A DNA stretch of 64,000 nt, taken from NCBI GenBank assembly GCA_018242505.1, contig JAFEBU010000070.1:124001-188000 (forward strand). Direction: 5' to 3'. Shown in pieces: positions 1 to 8,513 of this stretch. The DNA is from Pseudomonadota bacterium. GTDB taxonomy: Bacteria > Pseudomonadota > Alphaproteobacteria > Reyranellales > Reyranellaceae. Both the position numbers and the translations under genes were made by a program. Below the pieces are notes generated by a model that did no database searches, had not been told where the DNA came from, and saw only the letters and a program-made list of their open reading frames with translations. Position 1 is the first letter of the stretch, and each line of letters opens with the position of its first letter.

Positions 1-1260
1 CTGTTGGCCGGTATTGCGTCGGGCATTCCGGCGGGAGTGACGGTCCTGGTCGTGCCGACGCCACCAGAGATCGGTGACGCCTACGGCGTGCCGACGGAAA
101 AGCGGGCGCCGCCTCCCGGCCTGCAGACCTGGGACAGCTTCATGGCGGCAAGCGCACCGAACACCGCACCGCCCAAACTCTCGCGCGGCAGCATGATCTA
201 TACCTCCGGCACGACCGGACGTCCCAAAGGCGTACGGCGTGCGCCCAGCTCGCCCGAACTGCAGGCTGCCAGCCTGGCGGATGTCGGGCGCCACTGGGGG
301 CTCGTGGCCGATCCCTCGACCGTGGTGATGATGAACGGGCCGATGTATCACTCCGCACCTGCGGCCTACGGCATGACCAGCGCACGGCTTGGCCTTGATA
401 TCGTGCTCCAGCCGCGCTTCGACGCCGAGGACATGCTGCGGCTGATCGCCAAGCATCGCGTCAGCCACATGCACATCGTGCCGACCATGTTCGTGCGCCT
501 TCTGCGCCTGCCGGACGAGGTGCGTCGGCGCTATGACCTCTCGTCGCTGCGCTGGATCACCCACGGCGCCGCACCCTGCGCCCCTGCGGTGAAGCGGCAG
601 ATGATCGAGTGGTGGGGGCCCATCATCAACGAATATTACGGCGCGACCGAGACCGGCATCGTGGTCTGGCATGATTCGCACGAAGCTTTGAAAAAGCCCG
701 GCACCGTGGGCAAGGTCGTCGAAGGCGGCCTGTTGCGCATCGTCGACGAACAAGGCCGCGACGTGCTGCCGGGCGAGGTTGGCGAGATCTACCTGCGCAG
801 TCCGAATCTCTCGGAGTTCACCTATAACAACGACGACTCCAAACGCCGCGAGGTGGCGCTGGGCGATCTCGTGACGGTCGGCGATATCGGCTACCAGGAT
901 GCCGACGGCTATGTCTTCCTGTGCGATCGCAAGCGCGACATGATCATCTCCGGCGGCGTGAACATCTATCCGGCCGAGATCGAATCGGCCCTGATCCAGA
1001 TGCCGGGGGTGCGCGACTGCGCCGTGTTCGGCATCCCCGACGAGGAGTATGGCGAGCAGATCTGCGCCCATGTCGAGCCGCTGCCTGGAGCTGCGCTCGA
1101 TGCCGCGGCGGTACGCGCCTTCCTTGGCCGGCATCTGGCGCGCTACAAGGTGCCGAAGGTGGTCGAGCTGAGCGCCAGCCTGCCGCGCGAGGATTCCGGC
1201 AAGATCTTCAAACGCAAGCTCCGCGCCCCATATTGGGAACGGGCAGGACGCAGCATCTGA
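1..1260 (+). CDS. Acyl-CoA synthetase (AMP-forming), 5' end cut by window
   Basis: Member of the AMP-binding (ANL) superfamily, which activates a carboxylic acid with ATP and transfers it to CoA. The frame is open to the left edge, so the true start lies outside the window; about 419 residues are visible against a usual 510-550. Seen in order (counting from codon 2): the phosphate-binding loop YTSGTTGRPKG near 66-76, the YGATE motif near 212-216, the hinge/ribose region GDIGYQDADGY near 293, GGVNIYPAEIE near 317 and the C-terminal catalytic lysine in REDSGKIFKRK near 400. The substrate (fatty, aryl or bile-type acid) cannot be read from sequence. The sulfite-oxidase-like gene starts 7 nt downstream, so the two are probably co-transcribed. 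Confidence 0.93.
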   Translation: MLAGIASGIPAGVTVLVVPTPPEIGDAYGVPTEKRAPPPGLQTWDSFMAASAPNTAPPKLSRGSMIYTSGTTGRPKGVRRAPSSPELQAASLADVGRHWGLVADPSTVVMMNGPMYHSAPAAYGMTSARLGLDIVLQPRFDAEDMLRLIAKHRVSHMHIVPTMFVRLLRLPDEVRRRYDLSSLRWITHGAAPCAPAVKRQMIEWWGPIINEYYGATETGIVVWHDSHEALKKPGTVGKVVEGGLLRIVDEQGRDVLPGEVGEIYLRSPNLSEFTYNNDDSKRREVALGDLVTVGDIGYQDADGYVFLCDRKRDMIISGGVNIYPAEIESALIQMPGVRDCAVFGIPDEEYGEQICAHVEPLPGAALDAAAVRAFLGRHLARYKVPKVVELSASLPREDSGKIFKRKLRAPYWERAGRSI

Positions 1261-1267
1261 GGACCGG

Positions 1268-1939
1268 ATGGGCGACGATGTAACTCTCTTCGGCAAGCTC
1301 AAGAGCAAGCTGATCGATACCAAGCAGAAGTGGGCCGAGGATGGCCGCCTGCTGACGGGTGCGTCCGCAACGCCCGGCCAGCGCCTGCCGCCGGGCCAGC
1401 GCCGGGTCGAGAACTGGCCGGTGCTCGATCTCGGCATCCAGCCCGAGATCCCGACCTATGCCTGGCGCCTGTTCGTCGATGGCGAGGTCGAGACTCCCAT
1501 GAGCTGGAAGTGGGGCGGGTTCACTGACCTGCCCAGGACCAGGCTCACGACGGACATCCACTGCGTGACAGCTTGGTCGCGCTACGACAACAGATGGGAA
1601 GGGGTGAGCGCGCGCGAGCTCATTCGACAGGTGAAACCGAAGGCCGCGGCGCAGCACGTCATCTTCCATTCCTACGATACCTATACGACGAATGTGCCGC
1701 TTGCCGATTTTGCCGGCGAGGATGTGCTGCTGGCCTGGAGCTGGAACGGAGAGCCGATCGGCCGGGAACATGGCGGTCCGCTGCGCGTCGTGATTCCCAA
1801 GCTCTACTTCTGGAAGAGCGCCAAGTGGATCAAACGCATCGAGTTTTCGGTGCTCGACAAGCCGGGCTTCTGGGAAGTGCGCGGCTACCATAACTACGGC
1901 GATCCCTGGCGCGAGCAACGTTACGACGAGGAGGCGTGA
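1268..1939 (+). CDS. Sulfite oxidase-like molybdopterin oxidoreductase
   Basis: A 223-residue protein made only of the oxidoreductase molybdopterin-binding domain, like the YuiH/MsrP-related cytosolic group. The molybdenum-ligand cysteine is seen in HCVTAWS (Cys99), and the cofactor-binding HGGPLR motif is at 168-173. There is no Tat or Sec signal peptide, no heme domain and no dimerisation domain, so it differs from periplasmic MsrP and from true sulfite oxidase. The stop codon abuts the glutathione peroxidase ATG with no gap, suggesting translational coupling. Neighbourhood with a peroxidase hints at redox repair, but the substrate is unknown. Confidence 0.88.
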   Translation: MGDDVTLFGKLKSKLIDTKQKWAEDGRLLTGASATPGQRLPPGQRRVENWPVLDLGIQPEIPTYAWRLFVDGEVETPMSWKWGGFTDLPRTRLTTDIHCVTAWSRYDNRWEGVSARELIRQVKPKAAAQHVIFHSYDTYTTNVPLADFAGEDVLLAWSWNGEPIGREHGGPLRVVIPKLYFWKSAKWIKRIEFSVLDKPGFWEVRGYHNYGDPWREQRYDEEA

Positions 1940-2422
1940 ATGGCATCCGCACACGATTTCACCTTCACCACCATCGACAACAAGCCGCTCGACATGAAGA
2001 GCTTCGCCGGCAGGCCGGTGTTGCTCGTGAACGTGGCCTCGTTCTGCGGGTTTACGCCGCAATACAAGGACCTGCAGAAGCTGCATGAGACGCACGGCCC
2101 CAACGGCTTGGTCGTGCTGGGCGTGCCGTCCAATGATTTCGGTGCTCAGGAGCCCAAGACCGAACCCGAGATCGCCGCGTTCTGCGAGAAGAACTACGGT
2201 GTTACCTTCCCGCTGACCTCCAAGCAGAAGGTCGTCGGCTTGGATGCGCATGGTCTCTATCAGTGGATTTCCAACGAAGCGGGGGAGGCGGCAGCCCCCA
2301 AGTGGAACTTCCACAAATATCTGTTCGACAAGGGCGGCAAGCTCGTCGGTTCGTGGCCAAGCAAGGTTGGTCCGTTGTCGCCGGAAATCACCGGCGCGGT
2401 GCAGATGGCGTTGGCGGGGTAA
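1940..2422 (+). CDS. Glutathione peroxidase (thiol peroxidase, Cys type)
   Basis: A 160-residue member of the glutathione peroxidase family, which reduces hydroperoxides using glutathione or thioredoxin. The peroxidatic cysteine is Cys36 in NVASFCGFT (cysteine, not selenocysteine). The other tetrad members are Gln70 in FGAQEP, Trp122 in WNFHKYLF and the following Asn. Cys82 in AFCEKN is a candidate resolving cysteine. No export signal, so it acts in the cytoplasm. The gene starts immediately after the stop of the sulfite-oxidase-like gene. It converges on the uracil-DNA glycosylase gene, whose stop codon directly follows this one with no spacer. Confidence 0.95.
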   Translation: MASAHDFTFTTIDNKPLDMKSFAGRPVLLVNVASFCGFTPQYKDLQKLHETHGPNGLVVLGVPSNDFGAQEPKTEPEIAAFCEKNYGVTFPLTSKQKVVGLDAHGLYQWISNEAGEAAAPKWNFHKYLFDKGGKLVGSWPSKVGPLSPEITGAVQMALAG

Positions 2423-3073
2423 TCAGTCTCCCAAGGCCTGGCGGATCGTTTCGAACACCTCGTGGAACATCCCGGTCGTGAGCCGGCCGGTATTCGTGTT
2501 GTAGCGCGAGCAGTGGTAGCTGTCGGCGAGCAGAAGCCGGCCTGGGAGCGTGTGCAGCCGACCGTGAATGAAGGGATAACTGCCGGCCGGACGTACGGTC
2601 AGCGCGCGCAGGATCTGGTCGTGTGCCCCCTTGCCCAATGCCAGGATCGCCTTGAGGTTCGGCATCACCGCAAGCTCGGCCTGCAGGAAAGGTCGGCAGG
2701 CCGTGAATTCGACTGGCAGTGGTTTGTTTTCCGGCGGCAGGCAGCGCACGGCGTTGGCGATCCGGCAGTCGACCAGTCGTAGCCCATCGTTCGGGTCGGC
2801 CCGGTAGATCCCTTCGGCCAGGCCGAATTTCAGCAGCGTGGCATAGAGGAGGTCGCCGGCGTAGTCGCCGGTGAAAGGGCGGCCGGTACGGTTCGCGCCC
2901 TTCATGCCGGGCGCGAGACCCACGATCAACAGGCGCGCGTCCAGATCGCCGAACGATCGGACAGGCGCATTGCCCCAGTCGGGATACTTGGTCTTCAGCT
3001 CGTGGCGAAAGTCCACGAGCCTCGGACAACGGGAACAGTCGAGCGGCGGCTCGTCGAAACGCGGGGCAGCCAC
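2423..3073 (-). CDS. Uracil-DNA glycosylase family 5 (UDGb-like)
   Basis: A 216-residue uracil-DNA glycosylase that removes uracil, and in this family other deaminated bases, from DNA. Four cysteines placed as in the iron-sulfur UDG families (13, 16, 111, 126) probably bind a 4Fe-4S cluster. Motif 1 reads GLAPGMKGANRTGR (from residue 52) and the C-terminal motif reads CSRYNTNTGRLT; the GAN.TGR extension and N.TGRLT fit family 5 rather than family 4. The usual HPS of the last motif is HCS here. Transcribed opposite to the preceding genes, with the NYN gene 11 nt upstream on the same strand, so the two may form one unit. Confidence 0.88.
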   Translation of the reverse strand: MAAPRFDEPPLDCSRCPRLVDFRHELKTKYPDWGNAPVRSFGDLDARLLIVGLAPGMKGANRTGRPFTGDYAGDLLYATLLKFGLAEGIYRADPNDGLRLVDCRIANAVRCLPPENKPLPVEFTACRPFLQAELAVMPNLKAILALGKGAHDQILRALTVRPAGSYPFIHGRLHTLPGRLLLADSYHCSRYNTNTGRLTTGMFHEVFETIRQALGD

Positions 3074-3084
3074 AGCGTCGTTGG

Positions 3085-3711
3085 CTATGCCGTGCGCATC
3101 AGCTGTTCGTGCGAGCCGTCGTCCAGTGAATCCGTATTCGGGCTGCCGGTTACTGCCGGCCGCGCCGCACGCTCCGAAGGGTTGCGCGCGATCAGCGGTG
3201 CAAGTTCCGACAGCTCGATGAAATCGTCGGCTTGGCGGCGCAGCTCGTCGGCGACCATCGGGGGAGCCGACTTGATCGTGCTCACAACAGAAACCCGCAG
3301 GCCTCTGCGCTGCACGGCCTCGACCAGCCGCCGGAAGTCGCCGTCGCCGGAGAACAGGATCACATGGTCCAGATGCTCGGCCATCTCCAGAACGTCGATG
3401 GCGAGTTCGATGTCCATGTTGCCCTTGATCTTGCGGCGCCCCATGGCGTCCGTGAATTCCTTGGTCGGCTTAGTGACCATGGTGTAGCCGTTGTAGTCCA
3501 GCCAATCGATCAGCGGTCGGATCGGCGAGTATTCTTGATCCTCGACGAGGGCAGTGTAGTAGTAAGCGCGGACGAGTCGGCCCTTCTCGCGGAACACCTT
3601 GAGCAAGCGGCGATAGTCGATGTCAAAGCCGAGCGCACGCGCCGCCGAATAGAGATTCGCGCCGTCGATGAAGAGCGCCACGCGCTCGTTCTCGTAAAAA
3701 TTGCCTTTCAT
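3085..3711 (-). CDS. NYN domain protein (LabA/DUF88 family), putative RNase
   Basis: A 208-residue NYN-domain protein of the LabA/DUF88 group, a PIN-like nuclease fold. The acidic residues expected for metal binding are present: Asp16 in FIDGANLY, Asp100 in KGNMDIELA, and Asp123/Asp125 in FSGDGDF. The last 50 residues are low-complexity and probably disordered. The family is linked to RNA cleavage, but a target cannot be inferred. The start is supported by AAGGA about 9 nt upstream of ATG. A TATAAT hexamer on the same strand lies near 3756-3761, with only a weak -35. It diverges from folK. Confidence 0.85.
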   Translation of the reverse strand: MKGNFYENERVALFIDGANLYSAARALGFDIDYRRLLKVFREKGRLVRAYYYTALVEDQEYSPIRPLIDWLDYNGYTMVTKPTKEFTDAMGRRKIKGNMDIELAIDVLEMAEHLDHVILFSGDGDFRRLVEAVQRRGLRVSVVSTIKSAPPMVADELRRQADDFIELSELAPLIARNPSERAARPAVTGSPNTDSLDDGSHEQLMRTA

Positions 3712-3755
3712 GGCGATTTATCCTTTGTTGAATATACGCAGAGGGAGCGAACGAA

Positions 3756-3761
3756 ATTATA
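3756..3761 (-). promoter_or_regulatory. Candidate -10 box for the NYN gene
   Basis: The minus strand reads TATAAT here, 44 nt upstream of the NYN-gene ATG, inside the 142-nt divergent region shared with folK. No good -35 hexamer is found at 16-18 nt spacing (best is TGGATT), so this is a candidate only. Confidence 0.4.
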
Positions 3762-3853
3762 TGCAACAGGAGGATGGTAATCCACACCGTTCCTGCGACG
3801 CTTTAAGTTTATGGTACTATCCCATTGATTACAACTGGTTAAAGGTAGGGGCT

Positions 3854-4378
3854 GTGACAAAATTGGGGCGCAGGCGGGTCTATATTGCCTTGGGCGGAAA
3901 CCTGCCGCACCCCCGTTTCGGCCCCCCCATGGCGACCCTGGAGGCAGCCCTGGGTGAGCTGGAGCGGCGGGGCGGGCGCCTGGAACGCCTCTCGCCTTGG
4001 TACAGCAGCGCGCCGGTGCCGGCCTCCGACCAGCCATGGTTTGTGAATGCCGTGGCAGAGATATCCACCGATCTGTTGGCTGATACCCTCCTAGCCCAAA
4101 TGCATGCGGTCGAGGAGGCCTTTGGCCGAGTCCGATCGGTGACCAACGCGGCCCGACGGATAGACCTGGATTTGCTCGATTTCAGGGGCCAAATCGCCGC
4201 CGGAGGCCCGGGCAGGGCGACTCTGCCGCACCCCCGGCTGGCGGGACGGGCGTTCGTGCTGCGGCCCCTGGCCGATCTGGCGCCCCACTGGCGTCATCCA
4301 GTGAGCGGGGCGGCCATCGGAGCCCTTGTCGCAGCCCTTCCGCCAGACCAACTGATCAAAAAGCTTCAAGAGACGTAG
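3854..4378 (+). CDS. folK: 2-amino-4-hydroxy-6-hydroxymethyldihydropteridine pyrophosphokinase
   Basis: HPPK transfers pyrophosphate from ATP to 6-hydroxymethyl-7,8-dihydropterin in folate synthesis. Seen: YIALGGNLP near the N-terminus, the substrate loop around SPWYSSAPV, DQPWFVNAV, and the signature RRIDLDLLDF with the metal-binding aspartates. I chose GTG at 3854 because it is preceded by AGGTAGGGG at proper spacing and gives 174 residues, normal for the family; the frame is open further upstream but that sequence has no family similarity. No folP or folB is adjacent. It precedes rpoZ, as in many alphaproteobacteria. Confidence 0.93.
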   Translation: MTKLGRRRVYIALGGNLPHPRFGPPMATLEAALGELERRGGRLERLSPWYSSAPVPASDQPWFVNAVAEISTDLLADTLLAQMHAVEEAFGRVRSVTNAARRIDLDLLDFRGQIAAGGPGRATLPHPRLAGRAFVLRPLADLAPHWRHPVSGAAIGALVAALPPDQLIKKLQET

Positions 4379-4385
4379 CAACCCC

Positions 4386-4413
4386 TTGTCTTTTGGAGGA
4401 GGGCGCGTATAAC
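4386..4413 (+). promoter_or_regulatory. Candidate sigma-70 promoter of rpoZ
   Basis: TTGTCT at 4386-4391 and TATAAC at 4408-4413 are separated by 16 nt, just after the folK stop. Transcription would start near 4420, about 22 nt before the rpoZ ATG, leaving room for the AGAGG ribosome site at 4434-4438. Confidence 0.55.
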
Positions 4414-4442
4414 CCGCCGCTCCCGGGAAATCAGAGGTCTCC

Positions 4443-4805
4443 ATGGCGCGTGTCACCGTCGAAGACTGCATTCTGCAGGTGCCCAACCGTTTCGAGCTGG
4501 TCATGTACGCGGCCCAGCGTGCGCGTGATGTCTCGGCAGGCGCCCAGATCACGCTCGACCGCGATCGCGACAAGAATCCGGTCGTTGCCCTGCGGGAGAT
4601 CGCGGAGACGAAACTCGACCAGGGCCAGCTCAAGGATTCGCTGATTTCGGGCATGCAGAAGCATGCCGATATCGACAAGCCCGAGGAGGTCAACGAGATG
4701 GCCGAACTCGAGCAGGAACTGGCGGCGGCACTGGCGCAGGGCGGTGCGGAGGCAGCCCAGCCCAAGGCGCTGCCGATGGCCGAGGAAGACGACGTTACCG
4801 AATAA
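4443..4805 (+). CDS. rpoZ: RNA polymerase omega subunit
   Basis: A 120-residue omega subunit that helps assemble the beta-prime subunit of RNA polymerase. The N-terminus MARVTVEDC, then [15 protein letters not shown] and [11 protein letters not shown], are the family core. The acidic C-terminal tail after about residue 80 is common in alphaproteobacteria. It is immediately upstream of rsh, the usual rpoZ-spoT linkage. In other bacteria omega contributes to a ppGpp-binding site on RNA polymerase, so the pair may be functionally as well as genetically linked. Confidence 0.97.
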   Translation: MARVTVEDCILQVPNRFELVMYAAQRARDVSAGAQITLDRDRDKNPVVALREIAETKLDQGQLKDSLISGMQKHADIDKPEEVNEMAELEQELAAALAQGGAEAAQPKALPMAEEDDVTE

Positions 4806-4891
4806 CCGCCGGCCATAGCGGGGCTCAGCCCTGCTATTCGCGCAAACACCGTGGAGCGGACGCAATCGGCCCCATATAATGGGCGATTGCG

Positions 4892-7069
4892 ATGATTCGG
4901 CAGTTTGAACTCGTTGAACGTGTGCAGTCCTACGATCCGGAGGCGGACGAGGACATGCTGAACCGCGCCTATGTTTATGGGCTGAAGAAGCACGGGACCC
5001 AGCTTCGGGCCTCCGGGGACCCCTATTTTTCCCACCCCGTGGAAGTGGCCGGCATCCTGGCCGAGATGCGGCTCGATACGTCCTCGATCGTGACGGGCCT
5101 GCTGCACGACACGATCGAGGATACCGATGCCACCCGCGAGGAGATCGCCGGCCTGTTCGGCGAGAACATCGCCCGCCTGGTCGACGGCGTCACCAAGCTG
5201 TCGCGCCTGGAGGTTCAGTCGGAAAGCACCAAGGAAGCCGAGAACTTGCGCAAGCTGGTTCTTGCCATGTCGTCGGACATCCGGGTGCTGCTGGTGAAGC
5301 TCGCCGACCGCCTGCACAATATGCGGACGCTCAGGCACATCAAGGAGCCGGCGCGGCGGCGGCGCATCGCCCGCGAGACCATGGATCTCTATGCGCCGCT
5401 CGCCTCGCGCATTGGCATGGAGAAGGTCAAGCGCGAACTCGAAGAACTGGCCTTTGCCGAGCTCAATCCGGACGGTCGCGCCTCGGTGCTGGCGCGCCTG
5501 GGTTACCTCAAGGAAAAGGGCGAGCAGATCGTCCCGCAGATCGAGGCCGAGCTGACGAAGACCCTGCTCGAAGGTGGTCTCGAGGCGCAGGTCTCGGGTC
5601 GCGAGAAGACGCCTCATTCGATCTGGCGCAAGATGCAGCAGAAGAACGTGTCGTTCGAGCAGCTCGCCGACATCATGGCCTTTCGCATCATCGTGTCCGA
5701 TGTCGCACAGTGCTACCAGGCGCTGGGCCTGCTGCACGGCAGTTACCAGGTGCTGCCGCAGCGTTTCAAAGACTACATCTCGGTGCCCAAGCCCAACGGC
5801 TACCGCTCGCTGCATACCGGCGTGATCGGCCCACTCGGTCAGCGCATCGAGATCCAGATCCGCACCGCCGAGATGCAGGACCAGGCCGAGCGCGGCGTTG
5901 CCGCGCACTGGATCTACAAGCAGGGTGGCCCGTCGACCGATGCGCCGCAATACGCCTGGTTGCGCAGCCTGATCGAGATTCTCGACAAGGCGCCCAACGC
6001 CGAGGAGTTCCTGGAGCACACCAAGCTCGAAATGTTCCAGGACCAGGTGTTCTGCTTTACCCCTAAGGGCAAGCTGATCGCATTGCCGCGCGGCGCGACG
6101 CCGATCGACTTCGCCTATGCCGTGCATAGCCAGGTCGGCGACACCTGTGTGGGGGCCAAGATCAATGGCCGCATGCTGCCGCTTCGCACGCAGCTCTCCA
6201 ACGGAGATCAGATCGAGATCGTGACCTCCAAGGCGCAGACGCCATCGCCCACCTGGGAGCGCTTCGCTGTTACCGGCAAGGCCAAGGCCGCGATCCGCCG
6301 CTTCATCCGTATCCGCCAGCGCGAACAGTACTTGCAGCTTGGTCGTTCGCTCCTCGACAAGGCCTTCCACGAGGAGGGCTACGAAGTCACCGACAAGGGC
6401 TTGGCGGACGTGAAGGCCAATTTCAAGCACGCAACGACCGATGATCTCGTGGCGGCCGTCGGGGCGGGCCTGGTCGGCGCGCGCGAGGTGCTGACCGCGG
6501 TCTATCCCGGCCTGAAGCAGAAGCAGCAGCGCAAGAGCGGCGCCGACATCGTGCCGATCTCGCGGGCGCGCAACAAGGCCACGAAGGCGCGCGAGGCGCG
6601 CGGCCAGACGGAGTCGGGCCAGATCGCAATTACCGGCCTTATTCCCGGCATGGCCGTTCATTTTGCCCGCTGCTGCCATCCGCTGCCGGGAGATCGCATC
6701 GTGGGCATCATCACCACTGGCAAGGGGGTCACGATCCACACCATCGACTGCGCCACCCTCGAAAGTTTTTCCGATGCGCCCGAGCGCTGGATCGATGTCG
6801 GTTGGGATTCCGTCGGAGAAGGCGAAGCGGCCTATACCGGACGGCTCAAGATCACCGTTGCCAACCAGCCCGGTAGCCTTTCCAGCCTGTCGACGGTGAT
6901 CGCGCGCCACGAGGGCAACATCTCCAATCTCCGCATCGTCAACCGGTCGATGGATTTCTTCGACATGGTGATCGATGTCGAGGTCGCCGATGTGAAGCAC
7001 CTGGCCGACATCACCGCGGCGCTGCGGGCCACGCCAGCCATCAACGCTGTCGAGCGTGCTCGCAACTGA
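4892..7069 (+). CDS. rsh: Bifunctional (p)ppGpp synthetase/hydrolase (RSH)
   Basis: A 725-residue RelA/SpoT homologue that makes and degrades (p)ppGpp in the stringent response. Domain order: HD hydrolase domain with the HDTIED motif at 72-77; synthetase domain with [19 protein letters not shown] near 290-308; TGS domain near 387-450 ([20 protein letters not shown]); a Cys/His-rich region with [11 protein letters not shown] near 590; ACT domain from about 650. The intact HDxxED and the RxKD form of the synthetase loop (not the ExDD of monofunctional RelA) fit a bifunctional enzyme, the only RSH in most alphaproteobacteria. No Shine-Dalgarno is visible; a TATAAT lies 12 nt before the ATG. Confidence 0.96.
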   Translation: MIRQFELVERVQSYDPEADEDMLNRAYVYGLKKHGTQLRASGDPYFSHPVEVAGILAEMRLDTSSIVTGLLHDTIEDTDATREEIAGLFGENIARLVDGVTKLSRLEVQSESTKEAENLRKLVLAMSSDIRVLLVKLADRLHNMRTLRHIKEPARRRRIARETMDLYAPLASRIGMEKVKRELEELAFAELNPDGRASVLARLGYLKEKGEQIVPQIEAELTKTLLEGGLEAQVSGREKTPHSIWRKMQQKNVSFEQLADIMAFRIIVSDVAQCYQALGLLHGSYQVLPQRFKDYISVPKPNGYRSLHTGVIGPLGQRIEIQIRTAEMQDQAERGVAAHWIYKQGGPSTDAPQYAWLRSLIEILDKAPNAEEFLEHTKLEMFQDQVFCFTPKGKLIALPRGATPIDFAYAVHSQVGDTCVGAKINGRMLPLRTQLSNGDQIEIVTSKAQTPSPTWERFAVTGKAKAAIRRFIRIRQREQYLQLGRSLLDKAFHEEGYEVTDKGLADVKANFKHATTDDLVAAVGAGLVGAREVLTAVYPGLKQKQQRKSGADIVPISRARNKATKAREARGQTESGQIAITGLIPGMAVHFARCCHPLPGDRIVGIITTGKGVTIHTIDCATLESFSDAPERWIDVGWDSVGEGEAAYTGRLKITVANQPGSLSSLSTVIARHEGNISNLRIVNRSMDFFDMVIDVEVADVKHLADITAALRATPAINAVERARN

Positions 7070-7101
7070 TCTCGGTGTCGCTTGTGATGCGTTCCCCTCT
7101 T

Positions 7102-7190
7102 GTCGTCCCGAGCGAAGCGAAGGATCTCGCGCTCATTCCGAAGAACTCCTGCGAACCGGGCGTGAGATCCTTCGCTGCGCCCGGGACGAC
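7102..7190. repeat. 89-bp palindromic repeat (REP/MITE-like) between rsh and pdxJ
   Basis: The left arm 7102-7128 and right arm 7164-7190 are 27-nt inverted copies that differ at two positions, around a 35-nt centre. Both arms carry the GTCGTCCCG...GAAGGATCTC core. Repeats of this kind, whose translation reads like [10 protein letters not shown], are scattered between genes in many bacteria. The transcript could form a long hairpin in the rsh-pdxJ spacer. No other clear copy occurs in the window; 25658-25672 carries only a partial resemblance. Confidence 0.85.
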
Positions 7191-7211
7191 TGGAGCCAGC
7201 GTCAGGTACCC

Positions 7212-7964
7212 ATGTCCGTATTGCCACCCCTTCGTCTTGGCGTGAACATCGACCATGTCGCCACCGTGCGCAATGCGCGCGGGGGAAAGCTGCCCGATCC
7301 GTTGCGGGCGGCCGCGATCGCTGCGGCGGCCGGCGCCGATGGCATCACCGCCCACTTGCGGGAGGATCGCCGTCACATCATCGATACCGACATCGAGGGC
7401 CTGATACGCGAGCTCAAGATTCCGCTCAACTTCGAGATGGCGGCGACGCCTGAGATGGTGGGAATCGCGCTGAAGCATCGACCGCATGCCGCCTGTATCG
7501 TGCCTGAAAAGCGCGAGGAGCGGACAACCGAGGGCGGCCTCGATGCGGCGGGGCAGCACAACCATCTGAAGCCGATGATCACCCGCCTGCGCGATGCGGG
7601 CATTCGCGTCTCGCTCTTCATCGAAGCCGATCCGCGCCAGCTCGACGCCGCGGTGGCGCTCGGCGCTCCGGTCGTGGAATTGCACACCGGCCGCTATTGC
7701 GAGCTTGCGGGGGCGGCCCAGCGCGCTGAACTCTCGCGCCTGCAGAAGGCGGCAGCGCTTTGCGGCAAGCTTGGCTTGGAATGTCATGCGGGCCACGGCC
7801 TGAGTTATGCCGATGTCGGGCCGGTGGCGGCGATCCCGGAAGTGCGCGAGCTCAATATCGGCCATTTCCTTGTCGGCGAAGCGATTTTCGTCGGCCTCGA
7901 CCAGGCGATCCGCGAGATGCGGCGCGTGATGGATCAGGCGCGCACGGCAGGGCCGTCAGCGTGA
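7212..7964 (+). CDS. pdxJ: Pyridoxine 5'-phosphate synthase
   Basis: PdxJ condenses 1-deoxyxylulose 5-phosphate with 3-amino-2-oxopropyl phosphate to give pyridoxine 5'-phosphate (vitamin B6). The 250-residue TIM barrel shows [15 protein letters not shown] at the N-terminus, [40 protein letters not shown] and the C-terminal [12 protein letters not shown] chose ATG 7212: the frame runs 52 codons further upstream, but those codons are the palindromic repeat and not PdxJ sequence. It overlaps acpS by 4 nt (GTGA), the usual pdxJ-acpS pair. Confidence 0.97.
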   Translation: MSVLPPLRLGVNIDHVATVRNARGGKLPDPLRAAAIAAAAGADGITAHLREDRRHIIDTDIEGLIRELKIPLNFEMAATPEMVGIALKHRPHAACIVPEKREERTTEGGLDAAGQHNHLKPMITRLRDAGIRVSLFIEADPRQLDAAVALGAPVVELHTGRYCELAGAAQRAELSRLQKAAALCGKLGLECHAGHGLSYADVGPVAAIPEVRELNIGHFLVGEAIFVGLDQAIREMRRVMDQARTAGPSA

Positions 7965-8377
7965 TCATCGGTATCGGCAACGATCTCGTCGACATCAGGC
8001 GCATCGAAAAGTCGCTCGAACGTTTCGGCGACCGGTTCATCCAGCGAGTCTTCACCGAGATCGAGCAGAGACGCTCGGAGGGACGGGCAACCCGCGCAGC
8101 GAGCTATGCCAAGCGTTTCGCCGCCAAGGAGGCCTGCTCCAAGGCCCTGGGCACGGGGCTCAGGCGCGGTGTCTTCTGGCGCGACATGGGCGTCGTCAAC
8201 CTCAAGGGCGGCAAGCCCTCCATGGCGCTGACGGGTGGTGCTCTGGCACGATTGAAGGAACTCACGCCGGCCGGAATGTCGCCGCAAATCGACCTGACCT
8301 TGACCGACGAATTCCCTCTGGCTCAGGCTTTTGTGATCATTTCCGCCATCCCCTCGCACAACGGGCAGACCCTCTGA
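7961..8377 (+). CDS. acpS: Holo-[acyl-carrier-protein] synthase
   Basis: AcpS moves 4'-phosphopantetheine from CoA to apo-ACP. The 138-residue product begins with [15 protein letters not shown], in which the Asp binds Mg, and contains [16 protein letters not shown] with the second metal ligand (Glu). The start is GTG at 7961, overlapping the pdxJ stop in a GTGA junction, which implies coupled translation. A 136-nt spacer separates it from lepB. Confidence 0.95.
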   Translation: MIIGIGNDLVDIRRIEKSLERFGDRFIQRVFTEIEQRRSEGRATRAASYAKRFAAKEACSKALGTGLRRGVFWRDMGVVNLKGGKPSMALTGGALARLKELTPAGMSPQIDLTLTDEFPLAQAFVIISAIPSHNGQTL

Positions 8378-8513
8378 TGAGGCTGCGCCACGCACCATTG
8401 CGTTGTCCTGCGGTCGAACTGAATCGCATGCACCGCATACATGCGGCGTCGGGAGGCGGAGACAGCACCGTTCTGCCCTGCTATAGGCGCGGCTCGTCCA
8501 AACTGGAACGGCG

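Noticed and set aside
1208-2314. 368-codon minus-strand frame over the sulfite-oxidase-like and peroxidase genes
   Set aside because: Shadow frame; the plus-strand products are clearly recognised.
3701-3853. 51-codon N-terminal extension of FolK
   Set aside because: No family similarity; GTG 3854 has a better ribosome site and normal length.
4091-7000. 969-codon open frame on the minus strand over folK, rpoZ and rsh
   Set aside because: Antisense to three well-recognised genes; composition is the His/Arg/Leu-rich pattern of a shadow frame in GC-rich DNA, with no family motifs.
7056-7211. N-terminal extension of PdxJ through the palindromic repeat
   Set aside because: The extra 52 codons are the translated repeat, not PdxJ; ATG 7212 gives the normal length.
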